Assembly: GCF_003589595.1 (NCBI RefSeq) | Contig: NW_020654422.1 | Coordinates: 7,982,385-8,046,384, forward strand | Reading direction: 5' to 3' | DNA: 64,000 bases | Origin: Hyposmocoma kahamanoa | Lineage: Eukaryota > Arthropoda > Insecta > Lepidoptera > Cosmopterigidae | Shown: piece by piece, positions 53,905 to 64,000 of the stretch | Layout: each line of letters begins with the position of its first letter | Numbering within the stretch: position 1 is the first letter of the stretch | Made by a program: the position numbers and the translations under genes | The notes under the pieces: generated by a model | Databases searched by the model: none | Told to the model about the DNA's origin: nothing | Seen by the model: the letters and a program-made list of their open reading frames with translations, nothing else

Positions 53905-54042
53905 TGTTAATTAAATTTTTATTGAATTGATATTCAATTATTTTTTGTGAAATTACTCCACTAGTTTGTTATAATCCGACCGGATCGAAGGAATTTTTTC
54001 TGTTTTTTCTGAGTGTTCGATCTTTGTATTAATAATTATGTA
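53905..54042 (-). mobile_element. SINE-3 copy with internal inversion
   Basis: The left half is the reversed 3' end (TATTGAATTGATATTC, TTTGTGAAATTACTCC, ACTAGTTTGTTATAAT). The right half is SINE-3 body in plus orientation (CCGACCGGATCGAAGG, TTTGTATTAATAATTATG). The switch is at about 53978. Confidence 0.65.
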
Positions 54043-54609
54043 AACGTGTTGTTAATTTTTTTGTCACTTCTAAAATGAGTGTATCGGCTTTACGCTTTGC
54101 TTTTATGGTAATACTCGTAGTACAGATGAAAAAAATGCAAAAAAAATTGTGGAATTCCACTCGATGACACATGCAAACCCTCGTTTCAGAGCCTTGGTCT
54201 GTTGCCACTACCATCACTACGACGAAGCTGTGAATACTCTGCAGAATAGACTTATACTTGACAATATACCTATGACTGCTAAATACAACAAAAGTTGTTT
54301 AAAATTTGTGGAAATATAAAATACCACTCGAGATTAAAATTAGACTTATTATTTATTTTAAACGAACTTACACAAATGTGGTTTTATGACAGTAATTTGT
54401 TTAACATAAACGAAATGTTTAACAGAAAGTTAGATGTCTTGATTTTTATCAATCTTGACGTATTTAATTTTGTAACTTGTGACATTCCTATTGTTGTGGT
54501 AGTCAGTTGACATTGCACATTTGCATGCTATTTAATGTATGCGATACATGTTTCTACTGGCATTGTCTCTTATTACATCTTCTGTTATACTATGTTTTTA
54601 GCAAATAAA
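54043..54609. other. Gene-free stretch, nothing recognised
   Basis: No exon or shared repeat seen. Confidence 0.4.
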
Positions 54610-54805
54610 CGAATTGGAAATGAAACTATTTTTCCGGACTTAAATGGCGTATACTTGTTTTTTCAAACAAACCAATGTTTAGGGTCCTTTATAGATCCCA
54701 TGGTCACGGCTGACTATGTGACCCGTAAAGGGCCGGAAACGTTGGTTTATATTTATTGGGAAATAGTTTCATGTCCTATGTGTACCAATCGCGAAAACCA
54801 AAGAA
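54610..54805. mobile_element. PLE terminal repeats, foldback unit
   Basis: The plus arm (TTGGAAATGAAAC, TTTCAAACAAACC, CCCATGGTCACGGC) is joined to an inverted arm (GTAAAGGGCCGGAAACG, TTGGTTTATATTTATTGG, GTTTCATGTCCTATGTG, CAATCGCGAAAACC). The inverted arm is shortened at its centre. Confidence 0.7.
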
Positions 54806-55689
54806 CTCGTTTATTTATATAAACGAATTATTATTATTTTGGATCTAATTCGGACTCTCGCCTCTTCCATGGCCTAAAAGATTAATTTTAAATGGGAGAA
54901 GCGGTATTCCCCGGCAATGGCGCATTCGACCGGGGTCAGGGACTCAGGTAATACGCACCACAGAAATTCTACCGCCTCAAGTTGTTCGACATCTTTAAAA
55001 AAAGTAGCCTCTTAAGGAGTAACCACAATTATGTCCTAAGCGTTTGCCTTTTGGTGCCTGTAGATTTGCTAAATATTTGGCGATGTTCACGTTTCGATCT
55101 ACAAAAAATACGATGTCGATCATTTGTTGCTTACAAATTTACTAGTTTTGTTTGATTACAAGTGCCTATCGTCAGAAAATTGTGGAAATCCTTTTAGTTA
55201 ATAAACGTGAGTGCGTAGGTGGTCCGGCGAAAGCAGATAGCTTTTTCACTCTTATTGCATGAAATTTGGTGAAATGTATATTTAACAAAAATATTCACAT
55301 AATGTAGCCGAAATATTAACGAGCATTTCATATCGTGTCTTGGGTCGCAGAACATGCAACAGCCTCGGTCATTAATATATTATGGACTCGCCCGTCCCTA
55401 CGAGGGCACAATTTTGCTTATTCACGATACAAGACCGCCATTTCCGAACGTGTTAGCTTTTAAATTGAACCTAAATAATATATTACCTAACCTTAAAGAC
55501 TCGATTTGTTAAGGGTAGTTACTATTTTTCTCCTTTTCTTTTCTTGTGGTTTCTTTCGAAATGAATTGCCTTGTTTACAACTCAAATTACGATTTAAATA
55601 GTTTTTTAATATTTATTGTATTGAATGTCGTGATGTGTTTACTGTCATGATGTTCATTATTTTTTGTAAAAATACCCCATTTCATTGTT
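54806..55689. other. Gene-free stretch, nothing recognised
   Basis: No exon or shared repeat seen. Confidence 0.4.
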
Positions 55690-55900
55690 GTCATTATTAT
55701 ACAAAGGTTGAACAAACACAAAAAAATCTTCTATCCGACTGGCCCTGAACCAAAGAATATTTGCCAGATCGGGGTTTCCGCTCTCCCAACTGAGCTAAGG
55801 AACGAGTCAGCAGACTTTACAAATCTCTATGTGCTTGTTGCAGATCTTTGTTTGCGATTTATAACGACTTTTTTGCCGTAGCGCCATCTGTGAGAAAGTT
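55690..55900 (-). mobile_element. SINE-3 copy with 5' extension
   Basis: The minus strand starts CAGATGGCGCTACGG, then GCAACAAGCACATAGAG and AAAGTCTGCTGACTCG. A clear A box TTAGCTCAGTTGGGAGAGC follows, but the B box is decayed. The body is truncated after GTTTGTTCAACC. Confidence 0.65.
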
Positions 55901-57437
55901 TTCTTTCTTCATTTTCAAAAGTGTTCTTGTCGTAATACTTTTTCTGAATTCAGAAGGTAATTCATTAATATACCGGCGCCATCTGCGCGAAATCTATGAA
56001 AGTATTTTAACGCTACAGATTACAGAAACAATATTAATTAATACAAGAAAAATATCCCACTAACGACGGTACATATAAAATTGTAAATTTTGTAAAAATA
56101 AAAAACCAGATTACAGAAAATGTAAAAATAGTGGTAACCTATCACAAAGTAGAACATTTTTTTATCCGAAATAACGTTAGTTCGAATTTTCATTACACCG
56201 AAAACCGAATTATAACGAAACAGTTGTTCTTTCAGGATATGTTGAACGTTTATCGCAAAGACACGATTAAGTTCGGTTAGGTTAAAAAACGGTTAGGTAT
56301 ATATATATAAATATGCTATTATTTAAAAACAAATAACTACCTACGTCTATACAATAAAATGCTTTTTTATTTTAAATTTTCCAAAAACAAAGGTACACAA
56401 TCTTCGTGTGTACGTCCAAATATCTACTATATATAATACATAAGTTACAAATTCTGTATATGAATGAGTTGACACCGAATTCAATAGTATTTAGGATTTG
56501 AACGGTTACTTTCAATCTCCCTTGCCCACTATTTATATATATATATAGTTAAGTCAAAAAGGCTTCTTTTGCCACTTTTTGCATGAGGTGTTGACTTGTA
56601 ATTAGTTGTGCAGAAATCAATGTGTAGTCCTTATTCGAATATCGTCTCCAGAGCAACGAACAAGATCCGTCAATGAATGGCTTGATATGCTACCGTCCGT
56701 ACCTGGTAAATAAGTCACAATGCAATAGTTAGTAAACCAAATCAATAAAAAAACTCCCTAACAGCGTTCACGTGATCCAATGACATCCTGCTAAAATTGT
56801 ACGTATATTTATTGGTAATACTACTACATAAATTAAATTGAGGTGGACTGGAGGAAGTTGAGAAACTTTTGAATTTTACGGCATATATTTGTACCTTTAG
56901 AATACGCAGATACTCACTTCTCATTGTTTCCAGTAAATCATTGAGAAGTATAGAAAACAAAACTGGACCTAAGTTTAACCGCTAAACGGTACCTAAAAGA
57001 GCCATGACTTTAAATAAAATAAATTAATATAATTGGAAATAATAAAACAGGTAGTGAGAATAGTTATTTGTTTCCATTTCAGTTAATTGTAAGTAATTAT
57101 TCAATTGATTAGAATTTTAAGCAAAACTTTCAATAAAAAGGATTAAAAGATCGAAGGGAGAGGTCAGGGGGTGACCGCGTATCTTTAAAACGATTATGAT
57201 TTTCAGCCATAAGCGTAAACTCCGTGCCAAATTTCTGCACCGGCAAAACGGTCGTATTGTTTGACCAAGCACTGAATAACCTATCGTAAAAACTGTCATT
57301 CGAATTACGCATTAAGTTTTTAATTCCATTTTATCTTAAACAAACAGTAGAATGAAACAAAAAGACTGTTTTATGCAATATATTACTGTCAGTCTCTAAA
57401 GCCATGTTATTTTAAAAAGTGTGATTTAATCTCAGAA
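55901..57437. other. AT-rich gene-free stretch
   Basis: (TA)n near 56530-56545. A second GGCGCCATCTG fragment at about 55975 recalls the SINE-3 leader. No exon seen. Confidence 0.4.
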
Positions 57438-57477
57438 ATAAAGTTCTTAGGTTTTCGCGATTTCTGTTACACATTTT

Positions 57478-57668
57478 TTTTTATGATATCCAGTGACGGA
57501 ACGAACAAGTCGTGCGCCTGGTGTTTCCACTCACAGCTTCAAGCTACAAAGACCTGAGGAGCACTGCCACTACACCTGCCACTCTGAGACATAAGTTGAC
57601 ACGTCCCATCTGCCTGTAATTTCATCACCATCCGTACCCTTCAATATCGAAACACAGTAATGCACACA
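57478..57668 (-). repeat. Family A retroposon copy, sense 5' end missing
   Basis: TTTTTTTATGATATCCAGTG to AATGCACACATTA, with an internal deletion between GTGCGCCTGGTG and CACTCACAGC. It runs straight into the next copy. Confidence 0.75.
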
Positions 57669-57671
57669 TTA

Positions 57672-57955
57672 TTTTTTTTATAATATCAAGTGACGGGACG
57701 AACAAGTCGTGCGGCTGATAGTAAGCTACACGCCTGTCCATGACAGTTGCCACTCAGAGCTTTAAATCCCAAAGATCTAAGGGGCACTGCCACTGCGCCA
57801 GTCACCCTGAGGCATAAGTTGAGCAGTCCCATGTGCCTGTAATTTTAACAGCACCTTACCCTTCAAAACCGAAATACAGTAATTCTGACATTACGGCAGA
57901 AAAAGGTGGCAGAACTTCCCTGGACGAACACTTTCACAAGGAGCTCTACTGCTAC
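57672..57955 (-). repeat. Family A retroposon copy, near full length
   Basis: TTTTTTTATAATATCAAGTG to GGAGCTCTACTGCTACC, directly adjacent to and in the same orientation as the preceding copy. Confidence 0.85.
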
Positions 57956-58357
57956 CTACTGTTGTTGATGGATGTTGTGGATGAACTGTCGGCTATTTAC
58001 ACATTGCAATTGAAACTATTTTTCCGAATATAATTTGCGTATATTTGCACTTTGACATCGGCAGTACCTACGACATATTTGATTTGCAAAGAAACAGCTC
58101 ACGATAAATAACTTTAAGATTGCCGCTCATCCTCTTTATTCGTAGATGTAGGAGACAAGTAAAATAAATATCAGTATAAAATTCTGAGAACGCCAATGGT
58201 ATTCATTGTCAAGTGACTGGATTAGTAACGGTAAATCTAAAAGATTGTTGACCGTGAAAACGCAAAAGAAGACAGTCATTTCTAAAAATTTAAACGAAAA
58301 TGGTTATCTTTTTAATTGATCTCTTTTTAGTTGTTTTTCGTTATAAACTATGATTTT

Positions 58358-58586
58358 TTTTATGATACGTCGTGCGTCTAATGGTAAGCGACCCCTTAAA
58401 CCTGTCCACAGCAGCTGCAACGCCACTCAAAGCTTTAGATCGCAACGATTTGAGGGGCACTGGCACAGCGCCCGTCACCTTGAAACATAAATTGACAAGT
58501 CCCATGTATCTGTAATTACCGGCACCCTTACTCTCAATAACCGGAACGCAGTAACGTTCACATTACTGCTTGGCGGCAGAAATAGG
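58358..58586 (-). repeat. Family A retroposon copy, first of a head-to-tail pair
   Basis: TTTTTTTATGATACGTCG to TTGGCGGCAGAAATAGG, where the sequence jumps back to the AAACGACACGTCTGTC block of a second copy. Confidence 0.8.
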
Positions 58587-58826
58587 AAAACGACACGTCT
58601 GTCTAGAACAGTTAGAGTGCCGCTCAGGGATTTAAACCATAAAGATCTGAGGCGCACTGCCACTGCGCCCGTCACCCTGAGACGTCTCGTGTACCTTTAA
58701 TTTCACTAGCACCCTTATTGTTTATGACCGGAACGCAGTAATGTGAGCGTTAATGCTTGGCGGCAGAAATAGGCAAGGTGGCAGTACTTCTATGGACGAA
58801 CTCTTTTACAAGGAGCTCTAACGCTA
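58587..58826 (-). repeat. Family A retroposon copy, second of a head-to-tail pair
   Basis: AAACGACACGTCTGTC to AAGGAGCTCTAACGCTACC. It lacks its own A-tail, which suggests unequal recombination or tandem duplication rather than independent insertion. Confidence 0.8.
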
Positions 58827-59587
58827 CCATCAATAATATTCATTGTTGCGATGGCAAGACTCTTATATTGCCGTAGATTTTTTGTTTCGTTAACTGATTA
58901 CAGCTCAGTATTTTTTTCTATTCTTTTATATCCAGTAGAACATAACACAGGTGATACGTCACAGTTTTGTTCTATATTTGGAAAAAAAAACACACACTTG
59001 CATCTGCGGTATAACAAAGCAGTTGTCTGAAATTGAAATTAATTAGCGCAGCTTATCGAAATTATATTCGTCTGTAATGAAACAAGGTCTACTTTAAAAC
59101 TGCCGAATCAGCCTGTTCATTAGTCACTGACCCCGGGAACAAGAGGCGGCCAATAAAATAACCCCTTTTATGATGTGTTAAGTGGAAATGAATCATATCC
59201 TATCATCAATCATCATCACCCTCTGGATTCCTACTGTTTACTAATTTAATTTACTCTCTATAATATTTTTCCAAACAATGATATCTGATACTCCTACCTT
59301 TGCATTCACACTTAAAACTAAAAAGCTATCGTAATTTAGCATTTACTGAAAACTTTACGACGTAGGATTCAATTTTATATTGGGAAATTTTGATAAATCA
59401 ATGAATCTTTTCGTGTTTTCGAATTAGATTATGTATTTTCACATTACATTCTTTTCTTCACTTTTAGTTAGAAATTGACATGAAAAATATTAAATCCTAA
59501 GTAAATGTTGAAAACTAAAAGAACAAAATCCATAAGAGAGGCTATGTATAGCCTATCCATTAGTCTATCTTGAAAAGGCCGCTACTC
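58827..59587. other. Gene-free stretch, nothing recognised
   Basis: No exon or shared repeat seen. Confidence 0.4.
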
Positions 59588-59778
59588 AAGCCGAGTTTTC
59601 ACTATACGAGTACGCTCGCAACGAGTACACTCAGATGACTACTAGGACGATACTCGTAATGTGTAAACACGTGATCCGAGCGCACTCGGACGTCTCTCGT
59701 CGTCCAATCAATACGGCGTCCAAATAGTCATCCGAGTGAACTCGGTCCGAGCATTCTCGTACAGTGAAAACCCAGCTT
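59588..59778. mobile_element. MITE with ~60-bp terminal inverted repeats, 191 bp
   Basis: The left arm AAGCCGAGTTTTCACTATAC, GAGTACGCTCG, CAGATGACTAC, AGGACG is matched by the inverted right arm AAGCTGGGTTTTCACTGTAC, GAGAATGCTCG, CGGATGACTAT, TGGACG. Repeated ACTCG/CGAGT half-sites fill both arms. No ORF; target duplication unclear. Confidence 0.75.
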
Positions 59779-60505
59779 TAGCGACAGTGGTAGGGACGTA
59801 CCCACAATATTAAGTACTTATATAGATGGTATGGTATGGTATATTTTATAGTTCAGAAATTATATTCACTATTGGTAAATTACAAAGTTATTAAAACCGT
59901 CTTATTTGTCTTGTAGATTATATTACTAAGATTATGTAATGTTATAGGTATATTGGTTTGACGACATTCGATGTAACATTTTGGCACATTGAAGTTTTTC
60001 GTAATAATATTAATTTACATATAAATTACATCTTTTTGTCAAAAAACTGAAAGCTACGTAGTTCGCCTCAACGGGAGTAATCAAATTTTTAGAAATAATT
60101 GATTCCAAAAGAAATAACACAGCACACAAATTTAACAATTATGATAATGTGACATACACACAAGCAATAATTATAACAACAAATAATAAGCCATCAAAGT
60201 ATGCGTGCTATACTGTTACGGAATCTGTCATTTATTCAACTTGGTGTCGTCTCACTACAAGTGCTAGAACTGCAAATTAGCTTAGATTATTAGACTAGAT
60301 TATAAAGAATTAACTAAAATTTGCAACAAAATGCACACATCCCCGTACACATTTCCGGCCACGCCGGCTATTGCTGCATGTTAAACAAATTGAGTGATAC
60401 TTTAAAAGCTAAAAGAGACGAAGCATTTCTGATAGACAGCGGTAGGTAGTTTCAGCATTTTGAGGCAGCATAGTGAAAGCAATCTCGAAAGCTAACAGTT
60501 CCACG
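59779..60505. other. Gene-free stretch, nothing recognised
   Basis: The last ~100 bp may already be 3' flank of the LINE relic. No other feature. Confidence 0.35.
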
Positions 60506-61350
60506 TCAAGAGCATAGAAAGCGAAAAGAATGTTTAATATGCACAGATGAGAACTTGAGCTTGTCATAAAGGTACGATGGTTGTTTGATCTTAATGACCC
60601 CAAATACAGAAAATTGAAACTGTTGACAGGCTTCCATCTTCAACAGATTCGCATTATTCAGAAAAGAGGCACATGGCGCCCGCCGTGTAATGGGGAAACA
60701 ATACCTAACGCACGGATTCTGCAAGCGCTGAATAAGACCTCTTGTGCGGACGAGTAAACATCCTCTGAATACAGTGTCAGCGTAATTCAATTTAGAAAGA
60801 ATTAACGAGTCACAAAGCTTTAAACGCAAATCAACGTTAATGATATTTTTAAAGCGATACAACACTTTCAGGCGGTAGAAACAATTATGGATTGTTTCAA
60901 AGACCTGTCCTTCGAAGTAAAGAGAACCATCCATAAGAACATGAAAGATTTCTCGCCACCGAAACTCGGACAACGTAGTGTTACCTTACGTGTTACGCTT
61001 TAATTACTTGTGGGTCACTGATCATGATTTTTTCATTTTGAAGCCTTGAACCAAATATAAGTCATTTCGATTCGCATGGATTCATTATCAGATTGTTCAG
61101 GTCTGAATATTTGTCAATCCTAGCGAAATTCTCATTCAACTTTCTAACTGCGGATTGCGTTACAACAGGATTACAAAAAATGTAAATGTGTACGTCATCG
61201 GATTACTGATGGCATCTATAGTTTCTATCGCTATCTACAATTTTCAGTGTAAAGAATAAATAAAACAAGTCCGAGCATGAACCCTTGAGGAACCCTTCTA
61301 AAAACAGAGGCGATATCAGATGGCATAGAAGACGTATTCTCATCGCGCAC
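60506..61350 (-). pseudogene. Decayed LINE reverse transcriptase, C-terminal half
   Basis: Minus-strand reading from 61320 down: VPQGFMLGLVLFILYT (RT block 4 relic), then ADDVHIYIFCNP with the catalytic Asp pair at about 61190, KLNENFARIDKY, NPCESK and LIFGSRLQNEK (thumb side). A 155-codon open segment (60506-60973) follows, carrying RLKLCDSLILSKLNYADTV, RLQNPCVRYCF and LYDKLKFSSVH. This is the standard order of jockey/CR1-type ORF2 C-termini. Several stops and frame changes interrupt the N-terminal part. The 155-codon piece is the remaining open fragment, not a gene. Confidence 0.75.
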
Positions 61351-63261
61351 CTCTACTTGCTGTATACAGTCACTGAGATAGTTAGGAAACTACTTAACAG
61401 TGTGTGTGATTTATTCAAGCTGCTTTAAATATTTATCATATATATTGGTTATAAGTTATTACATCAGCAAACCGCTGCAAGGAACGGTGGTGGACGTTAC
61501 TACTCGAAAATATAAGTAAAAATATGTGGGACCAAACTACCATTAACGGCGAGTCTTGACTGTAATTTTTATGGGCATACTAAGCATTTCATATAGAATT
61601 TTTGATACCCTCTCAACTGTAAGATAAGTAGCCCAGTAAGCATTAGCGACCCGTTTCAAGCAGGTTAATCTTCAGGAGGAAAAACAGCTTAAAGCTTGGG
61701 TAAGTGATCAAGAAATAACCAGGGAGCTTCAACATTACTTATGTTCTTTGAAAAGGTTTTGGTTAAGGTTTTTCACTGGAGCGTGAATTTTTTACAAATA
61801 TGTATGTACTAATTAGGAAGTGATTAATTACAGTAGTAATTGAGACTCAGTACTCCAATATGGGGAACATCTGTATAAACGTTCTAAGTAATGGATGCAG
61901 GCCAGTCTACTTGTAGACATATAACATGGATATTTTAGACAAATTGAGGAAAAGATGAAATACTTAAAAAGCCAATTTTGTATCATGAATCTTTCTATAA
62001 AAAGCATAGCAAAAGTATGAAAGGCGTAAGGCGGAAGGAAAATGTATTGATTCACACTTTCCTGTTTTTCCTGATAAAAAATAGTCGAGTGAATTGGTAA
62101 GGCACATCATCCAAACTGTTCGTCCGTTTCCCATCAACCCGTCACTTACTAAAAGGTAGCAAAAAATACGGCTTGTCTAGGCGGGCGGCTGACCACAACC
62201 CCGTCCCCCGCACCCCTCGCACTCTCCTCGAGACTGACGTCTACAGGCTTATTTCACTCGCAACATGAATTCATCCGACCCCTATCTATAATTTTCATAT
62301 CCAATACTTTGATACTTTTAATGGAGTCAGACACAATTTCTCCACAAACGAGAAATGTAAAGCACAACTTTCGATTTAGCTGCAGCGACGTTTATTTGCT
62401 CCAGAATCTAGAAGATGGCCTCGAAGAAGCTCCATTAAACACACCAACTTTAAAGGGCTCAGTGGAGATGCGGACGCGTAATAAATAAAGCGGTTGAGAC
62501 AGATAAATTATCTTTGACTTTCACACAGCTACCCCCTGACAAATTATCTGTCATAAAAGCTAAAAACAAATTTGTTACGAAGTATAATACAAATTCGAAT
62601 TGTTTCGCACTGCTTTATGACCGTGTTTCGTTTGATTTGTTAGTCTTATTATGGAACGTAAGTAGGTGACACGGCGTTAATAAAAGACAACAATAGTCCG
62701 TCGCCGTTGTGAAATTAAACACAAAATTGAGCTTTATTGTTATACATTAAGTTCTAATTGCTTATGTCACGAGTTTTTGTCACAAAACTTAGAAAATTGG
62801 ATACAACTATGAATGTAGAAGTATCATATTAAATATTTTAACGGTCAATAAGTTCTTGAAGTAATACCCAGCGCTTACATTCCACGTGTATATAGCGTAT
62901 TGAAATAGAGTTATTTGAAAGCATAGTTCGTATTTTCAAAATGACAAAATGATCCAAATCAATCAATTTTACTTACTATTACTAATGATATGTTGTGTCA
63001 TTTGACTTTGAAAATTATTGTAATTATATTACGGTTTACATGGTGTTTTACTTTGTTTTGTAGTTCGAAATAGAGCATTATAATTACGCGCAGCATTGGG
63101 GCACGGATTGTGTGTGATATTGTCAATGGCGTTAATTGCATAGATTATCATATTCTTATTTATACTAGTGGTTTAAAATTCTCTATATGTGTTGAACTTG
63201 TTAGTGTCCTTAAGTTATGTTTCGGATTAAAGGGTAGAGAGAGGCAGTGCAACCACAAACC
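61351..63261. other. Gene-free stretch, about 1.9 kb
   Basis: Possible older upstream part of the LINE relic to ~61700, but no RT block could be read. A GC-rich pocket lies at 62180-62240. An open stretch at about 62388-62480 lacks a donor site. Confidence 0.35.
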
Positions 63262-63400
63262 CAGCAGACTAATGTTTTATGTCCCATGGTCGGCGATGCT
63301 CTAGCATCTCATACGTCTGTAGGCAGTGGTTACCATTTACCATTAGCTAAACTGTCACACTGTCTACCAATTTGTATACCATATGCAAAAACATTGTTAA
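63262..63400 (+). mobile_element. Possible LINE/CR1-type 3' tail fragment
   Basis: GTCGGCGATGCTCTAGCATC, CGTCTGTAGGCAGTGG and TTACCATTTACCATTAG resemble the GCAGTGG..CTTACCATCAGG ends common in insect LINE tails. The overlapping 91-codon frame at 63247-63522 is probably incidental. Confidence 0.35.
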
Positions 63401-63624
63401 GTAATTTTCTTGTAAATATACTAATGCACATACTTAGACGAACGTTAAAAAAGTTGGATTACATAAACAGTTTAGTACTGTTGAAAGGTTGGTATCTAGA
63501 TAAACTAGGAAAAGGAAACTAGGTAATATGTACGAGCCTTATACAGTTTGTAGGTCGTTGATAACATAGAACCTATCCACACAAGATGGTATAAGTTTCT
63601 GTTTAAAATTCAGAAATATGCTCA

Positions 63625-63692
63625 AGTAGGCACATTAAAAAATTCATTTCTCCAAAGATTCCTACCAGGAATCGAACCCGAGACTAAACTTT
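63625..63692 (-). mobile_element. SINE-2 fragment
   Basis: TTCATTTCTCCAAAG, TTCCTACCAGGAATCG and AACCCGAGACTA parallel 33855-33895 in the same orientation. A family A copy begins immediately after. Confidence 0.5.
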
Positions 63693-63697
63693 TTTAT

Positions 63698-63950
63698 TTC
63701 AGTAGTAATAAAGCACCTTGTGGAAGAGTTCGTCTAGTAATGCAATAATGTGAGCATTACTACGTTCCGGTTTTGAAGAGTAAGGGTGCTGGTGAAATTA
63801 CAGGCACATGTGACTTGTGAACTTATCTCGCAGGGTGAGAGTCGCAATGACAGTGTCCCACAGATCTTTGTGATTTACAGGTCTGAGTGCAACTGCAACT
63901 GCTATGGACAGGCATATAGAAAATTATTCGTCCTGTAACTTGTTGTCATA
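63698..63950 (+). repeat. Family A retroposon copy with internal deletions
   Basis: TCAGTAGTAATAAAGCACC to TTGTTGTCATAGAAAGAAAA. The block between GTTCGTC and GCAATAATG is shortened, and the 3' segment after GGACAGGCATA has lost ~15 bp. Confidence 0.75.
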
Positions 63951-64000
63951 GAAAGAAAAAAACAACGTTCATATTAGCCGCTGGCAAAATACGTTTAATT

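Larger units (their letters stand above)
57438..58045. mobile_element. PLE left arm split by a family A insertion
   Basis: The outer arm AAGTTCTTAGGTTTTCGCG, TTCTGTTACACATT ends at 57475. It resumes at about 58006 as GCAATTGAAACTATTTTTCC, TTTGCGTATATTTG. TTACACATT occurs on both sides (57467-57475 and 57997-58005), consistent with a target duplication. Confidence 0.65.

Noticed and set aside
54535..54822. 95-codon plus ORF
   Set aside because: It lies across a PLE foldback unit and is an incidental frame through repeat sequence.
62388..62480. Open segment after an AG with Arg-rich translation
   Set aside because: No pyrimidine tract of quality and no GT donor before the stop; not supportable as an exon.

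Overview
The window looks like AT-rich nuclear DNA of an insect, most likely a moth or butterfly (Lepidoptera). The main reason is the repeat content. It includes a tRNA-headed SINE whose tail resembles RTE LINE ends, a dispersed repeat that opens with an ACCGACTTCAAAAAAGG-type motif, jockey/CR1-type LINEs, and Penelope-like elements (PLEs). I recognise these as typical of lepidopteran assemblies, but I could not run a search. There is no bacterial-type gene organisation, no CRISPR array and no convincing free-standing tRNA or rRNA gene.

The only convincing host coding sequence is one short exon at 47280-47382 (+). It is 103 nt, bounded by a consensus acceptor and donor, and encodes a Gly/Ser/His-rich segment. 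Nothing else in the window looks like a host exon. The simplest reading is that most of the window is long intron or flank of one large gene on the + strand.

Almost everything else I can name is mobile DNA. (1) LINEs: a moderately preserved reverse transcriptase (RT) at 6.1-7.7 kb split by one frameshift, older RT relics at 1-240 and 60.5-61.35 kb, and several 3' tails. (2) A 2-kb PLE at 37.4-39.5 kb with RT and GIY-YIG endonuclease remnants, plus about nine ORF-less copies of its terminal repeats, several folded head-to-head. (3) 'Family A', about 24 copies of a ~300-bp retroposon with an A-rich tail, roughly 8% of the window. (4) Four tRNA-headed SINE families, here called SINE-1 to SINE-4. 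(5) 'Family B', the CCGACTTCAAAAAAGG-type repeat. (6) Non-autonomous DNA transposons. Two are hAT-like with perfect 8-bp target duplications (12373-13315 and 44525-44732), one is Harbinger-like with TTA (19805-19951), one has TA (14677-15607), and three more have only inverted repeats.

The most interesting signal is RNA-like. Hand folding shows hammerhead-ribozyme architecture in two different PLE terminal repeats. In the abundant one the invariant C3-G8 pair appears swapped to G3-C8, and the swapped box (GTGACCA) is kept in at least six arms. Hammerheads in PLE repeats are established knowledge. The swapped pair as a family consensus is my inference and needs a covariance search and a cleavage assay. 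All repeat boundaries are approximate unless a target duplication is quoted.
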